Shown here: piece after piece, positions 25,489 to 36,180 of the stretch
Position numbering within the stretch: position 1 is the first letter of the stretch
How the letters are laid out: every line of letters begins with the position of its first letter
NCBI GenBank assembly: GCA_027924585.1
Contig: BSBM01000106.1
Location: 39,695,501-39,759,500 of the forward strand
From: Larix kaempferi
Taxonomy: Eukaryota > Streptophyta > Pinopsida > Pinales > Pinaceae
DNA length: 64,000 nucleotides
Direction of reading: 5' to 3'
The notes under the pieces: generated by a model
What the model saw: the letters and a program-made list of their open reading frames with translations, nothing else
Database searches by the model: none
What the model was told of the DNA's origin: nothing
Position numbers and translations under genes: made by a program

Positions 25489-27096
25489 TTATTCCAATCT
25501 TCGTTTCAACATAATTCCAATAGTCATGTCATCATCAAGGTTTCTTGGCAAAACCTTTTGTATCTTGTCCAAAGACGACGGGACGTTTATAATTGCGCCA
25601 GTCAAGCCTAATTGAACCCGTTTGTAACCAAGTTGACGTATTTGAGAAAATGAAATTCTTGGAGACACAAGGCGTTCTTCCAATGGCGTTAACATATCTA
25701 TAGATGCCAATGGAGTGTTACGTTGAATATTTAATGGAACCGCAAATACATGAATCTCTCTATTGGATACATTTTTTTTGCAAAATTTGCAAATGTATAG
25801 GTCAAGTGCAAAAGAAGCTGGGATACCCATCCAAGGCAATGAGTTCAATGAAAATAGCGTTTTCTCATTGATGCGACGTATGTCTTTTCTAAAATGCAAG
25901 CGTTTGCATATGCAACATGCATTCGTAGGTGTATCTTCAATTGCTTTTAAATATTGAATAGTGGCTTGTTCTGCTTTTTGTTTTTCTTTTTGTTTTTTGA
26001 AAGCTTCCATTGCTGCAAGACGCATATCGCTTTTTGTTGAGTGAAGGTTCTTGAATGGTTGCTTTGCACTGTGCCGAAGTATATTGATATTTCCATCGCA
26101 CCAGTCTACATTGATGTCAGTCGTAGCTCTTTTTGTGTCAAATGTCTTTGTATTCTCTATCATTTGTTTTTTCATTTGACAATGTTTTTGTAGACTGTCA
26201 TTTGTTTTTTTTTGTTGTCTTTGTATATCTACTGGATATGTTCTATTCACACTATGACTAGGAAGAATATTTGATTGGTTGATATTGGCTTGTTCTGGTT
26301 TTTGTTTTTGTTTTTGTTTTTTGGACTTTTCCATTGTTGCAAAACGCATATGACTTTTTATTGAGCGAAGGTTCTTGAATACTCGCTTTGCATTTTTCCC
26401 AAGTATGTCGATATTTTCATTGACCCAGTCTACATTGATAGTAGACATATTTTTTTGTATGTCCAATGTATTTGTATTCTGTATCATTTGTTTTTTCATT
26501 TGACAATGTTTTTGTAAATTGTCATATGTTTTTCTTTTGTGTTGTGTTTGTGTATCTGTTGAATATGTTCTATTGATGTTATGAGTGGAAGGAATTTTTG
26601 ATTGGTTGATCTTGTTGTTATTATTTGCATCAATGCACAAGTCATTTGACATTGTTGTTTCCTTGTTGAAAGAACCTTTGTGAAAGTTTTTTTTAACTAG
26701 TGGATGGAAATGCAAATGACCTTTGCATCTTGCATGTTGCAACAGGAAAATGTCTTTCGTAGATCTTTTTGTTGATTGATATTGGTCCTGAATGTTGCAA
26801 GAACATGTGTCCCAAATGGAAATATTTATTTTCAACATCTCACACATCCATTGAATTGCAAATTTACAACCTTCTATATGCCCAATGCTAAAAGGCTCAG
26901 CCAAATTTAAGACAAATGTTTGCCAACTAGAAATAGTACAAGTTTCATTTACCATAGACAATGGCAAGTATGTAAATAGACATTTCAATGTTGTATTGTC
27001 ATTGGATTGTATGCAATTGAAGAAGGTTTGGGCTATTGTCTTTCGAAGGCTACTCGTGTCAAAGATGTTAGACAACTTTGCTACTGATTCAAACAA
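25489..27096 (-). pseudogene. Second OTU-like domain, 108-aa repeats and zinc-binding region of Helentron
   Basis: In frame with the upstream OTU segment after a TAG. Just before and at the start, GHCADSLFESVAKL aligns with the OTU core GDCLFDSFAVLL; KFAIQWMCEMLKINISIWD matches IFCIKWFANWLNAPVAVWS; LHFHPL matches SHFEPL. This makes residues 1-~135 a second OTU-like fold in which the nucleophile position is Ser (TCT, 27097-27099) and the His position is kept (about 26710-26712). Residues ~163-271 and ~273-379 are a tandem repeat of ~108 residues, Lys/Gln-rich, each with LQKHCQMKKQMI and INVDW. Then come paired CxxC motifs (CCICKRL, ICKFCKK) of a zinc-binding region and a conserved pre-Rep block ending KRRLE. 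Confidence 0.7.
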
Positions 27097-27225
27097 AGAG
27101 TCTGCACAATGGCCTTGAATGGTTGAGAAGATGTCAAGATCCTGTTGTACAAGTATTTGTCTAAAACATTGAATCTTTGTCCAAGTTTCTGGACAAGATT
27201 TGTTGAATATGTCAATTGATAATTC

Positions 27226-27825
27226 CTAAGCTGTAATATTTTCAATGACACATGATTTGCAAGCTAACAATGGTTCAAAGTGACTAGCAGAAGGTATATG
27301 ATCATGAAACAAAATGTTATAGCAATAACCAGGAAGAGTGGAATTGAAGTAGAGATATCTTCTTTTTGTTGAGAAAGACCAAACAGCGACAGGTGCATTC
27401 AACCAATTTGCAAACCATTTTATGCAAAATATATCACCCCATAATCCACAGGCATTGTTATTATCTGAAATGTACGCTGATTGAGACATCAGTTGTAGAT
27501 AAAGATTTTTATCTTTTAAACCATGTAGCTGGAACAAATAATCAGGTGAAAGTTCCAAGTTTGATGAAGATATTGCAAGAGGATCTCCTTGAGCCAGTTG
27601 ATGAGAGAAATGGTTAACAATTGCTTCTCTTATCTCTATTGATGTGTATCGAAAATGCAAAAGAACGGCAAATGAATCGAACAAGCAATCTCCATTTTGG
27701 AAATGGAAAGCTTCCAACCGTAGCAAATGATTTTTTGACAATGCAACATCAATTGCATCATCAACTTTGTCTTTTGTTGATAAGACTTCTGAAGCACCAG
27801 GTTGCAAGTGCATGGATCTTAACAT
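27226..27825 (-). pseudogene. OTU cysteine-protease domain at the start of the Helentron polyprotein
   Basis: 199 residues from an ATG. The OTU core FQNGDCLFDSFA carries the Asp-Gly/Asp-Cys catalytic motif (Cys47, 27685-27687). Downstream are WGDIFCIKWFANWLNAPVAVW and, near the end, SHFEPLL with the likely catalytic His182. OTU domains are deubiquitinase-type cysteine proteases and are a known accessory of Helentrons; their role there is unsettled. A TAG at 27226-27228 separates it from the rest of the polyprotein in the same frame. The first ~70 codons are duplicated at 28140-28358. Confidence 0.85.
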
Positions 27826-28668
27826 ATTGACTAATCAACTAGATTTAGTCACTTGAACTGCAAGTAAGAACATGCAATAGAAAAGAAGAACAAGTCAATT
27901 AAAGTCTTTGAAATCGAAAATGAAAAATGTAGCATTTCATAAGAACAACAATTTAAGAAGAGACGTGCACTAGTGCATAGAATTATCAATTTTCACAATT
28001 TCATAAATGCATTTAGTTATTGCATAAAATATGTCTTCACATGAGTTTGAAAATTTCAAAAAGTCACTAGCAATTATGAATTGCAATAGCAATAGAAGGT
28101 TGCAATTGACATTGGCGTCTATTGGAATAAAGAGAAGGATTAATGGTTAAGAATTGCTTCTCTTATCTCTATTGATGTGTATTGAAAATGCAAAAGAATG
28201 GCAAATGAATCGAACAAGCAATCTCCATTTTGGAAATGGAAAGCTTCCAACCATAGCAAATGATTTTTTGAGAATGCAAGATCAATTGCATCACCAACTT
28301 TGTCTTTTGTTGATAAGACTTTTGAAGTAGCAGGTTGCAAGTGCATGGATCTTAACATATTGACTAATCAACTAGATTTAGTCACTTGAACTGCAAGCAA
28401 GAACATGCAATAGAAGGGAAAAACAAGTGAATTAAAGTCTTTGAAATCGAAAATGAAAAATGTAGCATTTCATAAGAACAGCAACTTAAGAAGATACATG
28501 GGCTAGTGCATAGAATTGTCAATTTTCACAACTCCATAAATGCACTTAGTTATTGCATAAAATATGTCTTGACATGAGTTTGAAAATTTCAAAAAGCCAC
28601 TAGCAATGATGAAATGCAGTAGCAATAGAAGGCTACAATTGACATTGACATCTATTGGAATAAAGGCA
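27611..28668 (-). repeat. 533-bp tandem duplication over the polyprotein start and 5' leader
   Basis: Copies 27611-28136 and 28144-28668 align at a constant 533-base offset with scattered substitutions (for example TGGTTAACAATTGC versus TGGTTAAGAATTGC). Each holds the ATG, the first ~70 OTU codons including the catalytic Cys, and ~300 bases of upstream leader. Confidence 0.92.
28140..28358 (-). pseudogene. Duplicated N-terminal OTU fragment
   Basis: 72 codons nearly identical to the first residues of the OTU segment at 27825, including the GDCLFDSFA core, then cut by a stop where the upstream duplicate copy begins. It is a by-product of the 533-bp duplication. Transcripts starting upstream would meet this truncated frame first. 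Confidence 0.8.
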
Positions 28669-28669
28669 A

Positions 28670-29230
28670 GGGTTCAAAAACTAAGGTTTTAAAAATGTTT
28701 GCAATTCACAATAACAATTTTTTCACAATGATTTAAAGTATAATAATAATGGGCTATGAAAAAAATATTTACTATGTCCAATTTCACTATAATTTTATAT
28801 GAAACAATTGTTGACACATAAACTTCATTTGCATAGTTTTTATCAATAGCATAATGCATTTACATGCAACTTTGTATCGATACATCTAGTGGATTGGCAC
28901 ACTAATTATAACTCCGTATATGCCTATCGTTTACAATATATGGTTATCGTTCAAGAAATGTGGTGCACCAATAACGCAATAGCATAAAAGCTTGCAATCA
29001 CTTTGAAGATGGATATATAATATCAAATTTGGTTGTCATGATTGCAATGGATCTATGACAATGCAACAGTGATTGACAATGGAATGGATATATAATGCAT
29101 CAACAATGGTTCTAGATTTGTAATGGATCAAGATCTGCATATGGATTTGCAATGGGGCTAGATCTGGATTTGAGTATTGATTTGGAGATAGATAAATGTA
29201 ATTTGCCTTTTTTTAGTTGGGAAAAGAAAT
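28670..29230. other. AT-rich flank at the 5' side of the Helentron
   Basis: No coding signal. From ~29030 to 29180 short phrases (GGATATATAAT, AATGGATC, GATCTGGATTTG) recur irregularly. The 5' terminus may lie here. Confidence 0.35.
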
Positions 29231-29259
29231 GGACCCCAAGTATGCATGGCTTCCTAATG

Positions 29260-30260
29260 GTTCATGAAGTTCACTCACATACCAATGCTGTATGACGGCT
29301 TGCATGTTGGGGAAGTACCCCTCACTTCTCGGCGCAGGTAAAACTGACAACCACTTTGCCATGAACGACAGCTCTTGGCTCACCTCACGGGTGGGAACTA
29401 GTCAATCAGGTAGGGGTCGTTGCCCATTTCACTGGCAAGTCCTCTCAATGAGCCAGTTACTCTAGGGTTCCTGTGGTACTCCTCACAGTGAGTTTTAGGG
29501 CTATTCCCAAGTACTTCCCACAGTTAAGCAACCAGGAATTATTCCTGAGTCTGAACTGTTCGGATATCCACATCATCTTTTTCAGGATCTTGCATGCAAT
29601 TAGGGTTTGCATGCAAATTCTAGGGTTTGCATGCACTCTGCATGCATCCCAATCACCAGGTTGATGCCTCCATCACCTTAGCCACCTCTTTCTAGCACCC
29701 GGGAGCCACTTACTTCAGAGTTTTAGCCCTCCTAGCCTGAAAGGCGCCCACTTCTCACCTACTGCCAGAGAAGGGCGCACTTGTTCACCCACCACTGCAG
29801 TTCCACTTCAGTTACATTCAGTTAGCTCCGATTCTCCCTGATTTGAGGCTAGTTTCACTCCTGACTGACTGTTTCACTTCCGTTGGACCTCCAGTTTGAC
29901 TAGATGACTTGTTCTGACTTCAGTTAGTCTCCCATGCGCCCCCCACTGAGCCTCCTTCCCTTAATCAGTGCTACACACTTCAGTTACACTTGTTACACTC
30001 AGTTAGACTCAGATTGACACCTGGATGACTGGTTCTTGTGCATTGATGAGCACCACCGATTGATGATGAGGACTCCTAGTTGGAGTCAAGCTACTCCATT
30101 CAGTGATTCGAATGGCCTACTTAGTCAATTCAAATTGCTCACTCACATTGTGTCAGATTGTATTGTAATTATTCACCCTTATTGGGATATTGAGCACTGC
30201 TGCATGTTTTGCACAGTTTTACACCATATTTTCTATATTCATCTGTTGTGATTGATTTAC
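29260..30260. repeat. Unclassified GC-balanced segment, possible LTR or transposon end
   Basis: Composition changes sharply from the AT-rich flanks. One strand is rich in C, T and CAGTTA/ACTTCAGTT phrases between 29790 and 30010. Frames at 29473-29664 and 30036-30251 have no known domain. I could not find matching ends or target duplications. Confidence 0.35.
29591..29646. promoter_or_regulatory. Cluster of four TGCATGCA (RY) elements with telo-box-like TAGGGTTT
   Basis: Perfect TGCATGCA occurs at 29591-29598, 29608-29615, 29628-29635 and 29639-29646, and TAGGGTTT occurs at 29601-29608 and 29621-29628. The RY element is the known binding site of plant B3 factors (ABI3/FUS3/LEC2 type), and telo-boxes recruit other regulators. 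Whether they act here is inference. Confidence 0.5.
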
Positions 30261-31262
30261 TTGTTCATTAGATCTGCTGTGACTAATTTTACATGAACAT
30301 GTAATTGAAACGAACAATACAAATTCAAGGAAAAAATCGTAGAAATTTGACCCAATTTAGCATTTGGAAGTTCTATCATGTCAGATACAAGGAACATGTA
30401 ACAATTAACTATGTAAATGACAAAATAATAGAACACTTAGCATTTCATTAAGGCATGTTTCTAAACTTTAAAAGTAATCAATATTTATGGAATGTTTTAT
30501 AATTTAACACACAAGTTAAATCATATTTTTATATAGAGTCAATTTCAAGTTTCTTCTTGTTAGTTTTTCTCATGTCATTGAAATTCAATTGATGAAAAAG
30601 CAAATTGCGATCAAAAGATTTTAGCCATTTAATCTGCATCAACTGATCACCACCACTAGGTCAGTAGTTACAAGTTATCTGCTATATATTATGGGAATAT
30701 GACTAGTAAATTTGTATTAAAACATATTTTTACATACCATATGTAGTATCTAATATATATGAGCTTAATGAATATAGTTTACACAAAGCCTATAGCTAGG
30801 TTGATATGTATTTCTCTAATATTGTGTATGCATTTTATTTGACAATAAGCATAGTAATTGCAATAACAATGCTAATTACAACCATTATAACAATAAGCCC
30901 ATGTATTGTTCCCAACTACCAAGTTGTTTTCATATAGGACAGATTACAAATACCCTATTTGTTGCTAAAGATATGGCAATGTGATGTGCAAAAGCAAAAG
31001 AGCTATTTACACAAGCCATTTTGACAAATAAAGAGGGAATGCAATGACATATACAACTACTAGTAGCTAGACCTTATAGTTAAGATAATAGAGGTAAAAA
31101 TTAGTACAAGATAAAGACCATAGGTTGTTTACTACATATATGTTGTATAGAAGTTGCATATGTTCTACACATCATTAAAAATGTCAACAACAATGCCATG
31201 TTCAATCATTCATCTATGACATAAGTTGAATGGAAAACCTAAATCCATAGTTATCTTTTTTT
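30261..31262. other. AT-rich intergenic DNA
   Basis: No supported gene or repeat structure seen. Confidence 0.5.
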
Positions 31263-31600
31263 TTGTTTTCAAGGTGGTTTTCCTATGCTTCGTTCGAGGT
31301 GTTTAATGCAAGGTATCGGCTGGTTCTGATTCATATGTGCAGGTTTTGTAGTTATGCTTTTAGCAACTGTGAGATTCATGTGGGTCGTCCATCTGCTTCT
31401 GTAGGTGTCAATGTTGAAAGATGTTGGCTGTGGCAATATTGCATTTTTGCAATACAACTGTCGTTCTCGTAGTTCAGATGTCAAATTCGGCGACAATGGC
31501 GGACTTCCTCTGGCCCAATTTCAAGGTGGTTCTTCTATGTTTAGTTCAAGATGTTTAATACGAAGTATGGACTGGTTTATGCTTCATATGCTCAGGTTTT
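31263..31600 (+). repeat. Copy of the 41.4-41.7 kb minisatellite-type unit, inverted relative to it
   Basis: The plus strand here shares TCAAATTCGGCGACAATGGC, GTGGGTCGTCC and TTTAATGCAAGG-like phrases with the minus strand at 41450-41700. Two sub-copies begin near 31270 and 31526. The short frames are repeat by-products. Confidence 0.6.
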
Positions 31601-31604
31601 ATGC

Positions 31605-32433
31605 CATTGCAAATCATAGCCAAAGCAAGTGCAATGTCGATGACATTCTCACCTAGTGGCTTTTCCAAGTGTATTCTCTTCCTTGAAGGCAGAATATGAA
31701 GCTGTAACAGAAGTTGCCTGTAAGTTCAAATGATTGACAATGCACTTTACCAATGTTGAAGTTGAATAGATGTGACTCATGTTCATACTTTGTTATAATT
31801 ACAAAGCACTAAATATAGTAAGAGATGATTTGCTAAAGAACCATGGAACCCAAGCACCAACTAGCTTGATCCATGTACACATGAAGTGAACAAAAGAAAA
31901 ATAAAAATGATCAAAAAAATGTGTGAACTCATAGATCAGCCCCGTTTGAAGACAAGAAAATAAAAAATATACATATATATATATTAATGGATCAGATTCA
32001 ATTGAATTATTGAAAACAATCAATGGATCAGATTCAATTGAATTATTGAAAACAAAATTGATTAATAAAACCCCTAGCCATTGCAAATCATAGCCAAAGC
32101 AAGTGCAATGTCGATGACATTGCCACCTAGTGGCTTTTTAATGTGTTTTCTCTTCCATGAAATCAGAATATGCAGCTATAACAGAAATCGCTTGTAAATT
32201 CAAATGATTGACAATGAGCTTTACCAATGTTGTAGTTGAATAAATGCGATTCACAATCACATTTTGTCAGAATTAGAAAGTACTGAAGATACTAAAGGAT
32301 AATTTGTTGAGAAAGCATGGAACCCAAGAACCAATTGCCTTGATCTATGTATTCACAAAATGAAAAAAAGAAAACTAAAAACAATGAAAAAAATGTGTGA
32401 AGTCATAGGTCGGTCCCATTTGAAGAAAATAGA

Positions 32434-32450
<17 letters not shown>
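31605..32450 (+). pseudogene. Two degenerate Copia RNase H remnants, tandem
   Basis: Blocks at about 31609-31960 and 32085-32430 are diverged copies. Each reads SLKAEYEAVTEVACKF or SMKSEYAAITEIACKF, matching the STEAEYxAxTEAxCE motif of Copia RNase H, then a shared TGA where a Trp is expected, and further on KALNIVRDDLLKNHGT or KVLKILKDNLLRKHGT, resembling the domain's end. Only the 3' tip of pol is left. A duplicated 36-base phrase around GATCAGATTCAATTG lies at 31990-32050. A TA microsatellite ends the block (32442-32468). Confidence 0.5.
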
Positions 32451-32464
<14 letters not shown>

Positions 32465-32468
32465 TATT
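32442..32468. repeat. (TA)n microsatellite
   Basis: Uninterrupted TA dinucleotide run following an A-rich stretch. Confidence 0.9.
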
Positions 32469-32469
32469 G

Positions 32470-33065
32470 ATGGATCAGTCTCAGTAAAATTATTGAAAGC
32501 AAATAAATATCTAAAATCGAAATAAGAAATAAAATTTCTTATTTTTTATCCATCAATTGGGTCTGCTCCCAAAAGTTCAATTCATGGTATCTTCTGGTCC
32601 TAGGTCAGTTCATGGCAGATTTTTTGACACGCTTTTTCTCTTAAAATAACTGATTCATATTCCTTGAAAAAGTTAGAGTTTTCATGCTTCCTTTGTCTTT
32701 TGCCTATTTAAAATTGCCCTAAGTTGGGTGCGCTCTCTTCTTGGGCTTCAGCAAGCCTATTAAACGTGGTCACAAGTTACAGCAACTTTCAGTAGCCCTA
32801 TTGAAAACACCCTATAGCTACAGCAGTCCGCAGCAGGTTCTCTTTTATGCACATGTTTTTCTATACAGAATCTGTCACAGAGTTTGTAGACATCAACAGC
32901 TTACAACAGATTTGGAGAAGGCATCTACAAGCCACTATAGCTGAACAGAAGATCATGGCACTGCCAACTGTATATACAATAGTGAATAGTGACATCAGAT
33001 GCTTTTACAAGTTGACAGTGAACATCCAGTGTCATCTAGTGGCAGCTTGGAGCAGTAACTAACTT
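32470..33065. other. Anonymous sequence
   Basis: No recognisable gene. A TTTGCCTATTTAAAATT TATA-like site at ~32698 and two short open frames (32741-32944, 32847-33062) are present without known motifs. Possibly LTR sequence of the adjacent Copia remnant. Confidence 0.35.
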
Positions 33066-34289
33066 TGAGAGAAGCAACAATTACAAATATTTAAACATTT
33101 AAATATAGTCTAAAGGTCAGCAAACAAGCACCCTATTACGAGGACTGAAACTGAAATCACATGGCAAATAGTCTACATATAAAGAGATTACACAAATGAA
33201 TAAATTGCCAACTCTAAACTCTGAATTCTGTATGAGTGTAGATGAGATGATTTCAATTTTCATCAGCAATGTATCATATTCATTTCATGATGGTAGATAT
33301 TTGACAATTATCCAATCTTCAAAGGCCGGTCTATTTACTTCCATCAATGTAAATGAGAAGGACATGATATCTGTGGGTTGCCTTATGCTTATTTATGTGC
33401 AATCAACGATAATAAATCGCCATTTATTTATATCTTCTAAATTTGTGTGGGCATGTGTTCTGTCATGTCCCATCTTCTGCTGGCAAATTTTAAAATTTTA
33501 ACACCCAGCATCTCCCAGGTTTTGAATATGAAACCTGGTGACATGTTAGGGATGTTCCATATCATTTGCAATCTACAAATAGCAATGCACCAAGATTCCC
33601 AAGAAGGAAAGGTTCTCAAGAAGTGCCTTATTGCAAGGCACCATTTTGCACATGACTCACAATCCAATTGCAGCACCCAAGAATCCTCTCACACTCTTGA
33701 TACCGTAAAAAAAAATCAAAATAGAAAAAAACTGTTTTTTTATTTGCTCCTTTTGATCAAACAATGACCTTCGCAATAGACTTTTCAAATAGCTATCGAC
33801 ATTTATCACACCTATTCATAAACAATTCATGAATACAAAAGGCCAAACTCTCGCATATTCTAAAGATTTTGGAAGCTAATATATCATCCATAACTTTGAT
33901 AGTAGGAACAACTACAAATATTCAAACATTTGAACACAGTCTAAAGTTCAGCAAACAAGCATCCCATCACAAGGACTGAAGCTGAGGCCACATGGCAGAT
34001 AGTTTAGGGATAAAGACATTACACAAATGATTAAACTATCCACTATAAACTCTGAAATCTATATGAGAGTAGAACAAATGATTTCAATTTTCATACATAA
34101 CGTATCATATTCATTTCATGATCCTAGATAATTGATAATCAGTCAATATTCAAAGCTTTATCTATTCACTTTGATCAATGTAAATGAGAAGGGTATCACA
34201 TCTATGGATTGCCCTATGTTTATTTATGTTTAATCAGCAAAAATAAATTACTATTTATTTATAATTTTCTAAATTTGTGGGGGCATCGG
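33066..34289 (+). repeat. Direct repeat pair, ~385 bp, ~840 bp apart
   Basis: 33066-33457 and 33907-34289 match along their length (shared CAACTACAAATATT-like start, CAGCAAACAAGCA, ATTCATTTCATGAT, TTATTTATAT/ATTTTCTAAATTTGTG). Not obviously LTRs: I see no TG...CA ends. Confidence 0.75.
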
Positions 34290-35700
34290 TTCAAGATTCA
34301 AGTATTTGAAGACTAATATCAACACTTGCTACTGGAAGACTAAATTAGACACTAAATATGCAATCATTGTTTTGAATCATCTTTCTGCAATATTCAAGTT
34401 TTTTGAAATTATTTTCTATAACATTCTTCTATTTACAAAGGGATACACTACTTCTTGTCGAGAGGATGACTTTTCTAATCCATTCCACTATGAATTAACT
34501 TTAACGAATATGCAAGTATTCCCCCCATGAGATAAATCTCATCCTAAGGCTACCTTGACCCTTGGGAGCATGAGGTTGATGGGAGAACGCAGGATCTTAA
34601 TTTCTTGCCATCGCAATTAGATATTAGGAGAAAACTCATGTCCCATCTTCTGCTGTTTCCCAAAAATTGGCCACAGTAAGTCCCCTAAACAAAGTCTCCT
34701 ACCCTCTTAGCTTGAAGAAACATGAATTTGATAACTACAGTTAAACAGAAAGCATCGTCATTGGCCCGAGCATACACAATCAGGTTTTTGTTTTAGAAAA
34801 TTAAATAAAGGAAAATGAATCTGTACTTTCCAAAAAGGATGAAAAGCAGATGCTTTCCTCCCTATCTTAATAAGAGAAAAAGACAATGTTTTGTACTTCC
34901 AAACATATATAGAGAAGTTAGATTCCAATTGTTTGACCAGAGAAAGTTTTATCCTTCCAGCCATATAGACAGCACTTAGATTTCAATAGTTTGATCAGAA
35001 AAATGTATGTTGCAAAACTGAACCATCTATGAATCAAATGAAATTCCTTTGTCTTTGCAGGCTGCCTCAAAAAAACATAAGCACACTCAATCTGTCGATA
35101 TGCTACGCAGAACTCTATACAAGAACAAAGATTTACATTTCACAAAAAATATCTTGCAAATCTCAAAATAAATTACTATGGGGATGTGACTTCGACAACA
35201 CTACAGTTGAAAGGAACTGAGGACTTACGTTGCCCAGAACTTAGCATATATTTAAAAAGGATAATTAAAAGTTTGACACTTCCCTTCTCTATAATAACTG
35301 TTTACTGTCAGATACAGTTAGTTAAATTTGTATCCTAGCTTGCAGCACAATTTAAGGTATATGCCGACCTAACATGGATGTCTAAAAATTTATAAATGCC
35401 ATATAGGATTAAATTTTATATCCCATCTCAGTCCATACATGGATTAAATTTTATATCCCATCTCAGTCCATATTGCGCTATGAATTAGCCAATAAATAAG
35501 CCATTTAATGTTTTAGATGGCTAACAGCAAAATTTAAGGTATATGTCAAATAGTGAAGATCAGAACCAGATAACTATCATACTACGTATGCACTCGAGAA
35601 TATTAGAACCAGATGTTCTCAAGGAAAATTCTGGTAACAGTTTTTGGGAGTATTAAAAAGCTTCAAAACAAAAACAGAATCATTGGAAAACACTCTGATG
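34290..35700. other. AT-rich intergenic DNA with a 37-bp tandem duplication
   Basis: 35404-35478 holds two copies of a 37-base unit containing AAATTTTATATCCCATCTCAG. Otherwise no gene is supported; frames at 34306-34530 and 35029-35220 lack motifs. Confidence 0.5.
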
Positions 35701-36180
35701 TATAAAATGCACTAATGTAAAAGAGAATGTTTTATCATTGCAGATGCCTCCTGGAGCTATTGGTCTATGTAGTTGATAAACAAGCATTATTTCCCATAAT
35801 CTGCACAAAACCATATATATATATATATATATATATAGTGCATACTACTGAACCTATGTATGTAAATCATGCCTCAACAAAGCCCCAATAGAGTTACTTT
35901 TGTCTCTGCAAAAATTTCGTTCATGACAATACACAAAAAAAATCTCAGATGGAAATATGCAAATTGCATATTGATGGCAAGTATTAAAACCCCTGTTTCT
36001 ATATTGAGTAAACCCTCCTAAAGGGTTTGATATTATGATCACCTTATCTTGGAGCACAGAGCAAATCAAAACAAACAGAAAATTAAGCATTGTAGAAATA
36101 AAAAGAAAACATAGACCCCTCAACACCAGGAAATCAAGCTAGTTTATCCTTGCTGCTGCAATAATGCCAATAGATTATGA
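35700..36180 (+). repeat. Repeat unit R, copy 1
   Basis: Matches 37740-38155 and the second half of 38690-38905. Shared features are TAAACAAGCATTATTTCCCATAA, a TA microsatellite, CACTGAAC-like sequence, AATTTCGTTCATGACA and the inverted phrase AAACCCTCCTAAAGGGTTT. In copies 2 and 3 it leads straight into the intron before the captured HMA exons. Confidence 0.8.
35812..35837. repeat. (TA)n microsatellite
   Basis: TA dinucleotide run inside repeat unit R copy 1. Confidence 0.9.

Larger units (their letters stand above)
21023..27825 (-). pseudogene. Helentron polyprotein OTU-OTU'-Rep-PIF1 helicase-EEP nuclease, six lesions
   Basis: One long reading frame of about 2,260 codons, from the ATG at 27823-27825 to a stop at 21023. 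Frame continuity is shown by domains resuming in register after each break. The lesions are an in-frame TAG at 27226-27228, in-frame TAAs at 25489-25491 and 24133-24135, a one-base frameshift near 23716-23722, a one-base slip in a T9 run (23174-23182), and a one-base slip in a C4 run (21848-21851). No large deletion is seen. Rep, helicase and nuclease catalytic residues all survive. By family the protein nicks, unwinds and strand-transfers element DNA in the nucleus. The six small lesions suggest a copy that died relatively recently. Confidence 0.85.
18085..28670 (-). mobile_element. Helentron-type Helitron (near-complete, decayed)
   Basis: Minus-strand genes in order are an OTU-Rep-PIF1 helicase-EEP endonuclease polyprotein (27825 to 21023) and an RPA-like gene (about 19853 to 18859). 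Rep HUH plus PIF1 helicase defines Helitrons; an EEP nuclease joined to the helicase and OTU domains are known marks of the Helentron (Helitron2) branch; an RPA gene is typical of plant Helitrons. The ends are approximate: the 5' side is placed at the end of the 533-bp tandem duplication (28670), the 3' side past the last RPA-like frame. Terminal sequences and the T/T insertion site of Helentrons were not located. Confidence 0.85.

Noticed and set aside
33066-34289. LTR pair of a small retrotransposon
   Set aside because: The two repeats lack TG...CA ends, a primer site and target duplications.
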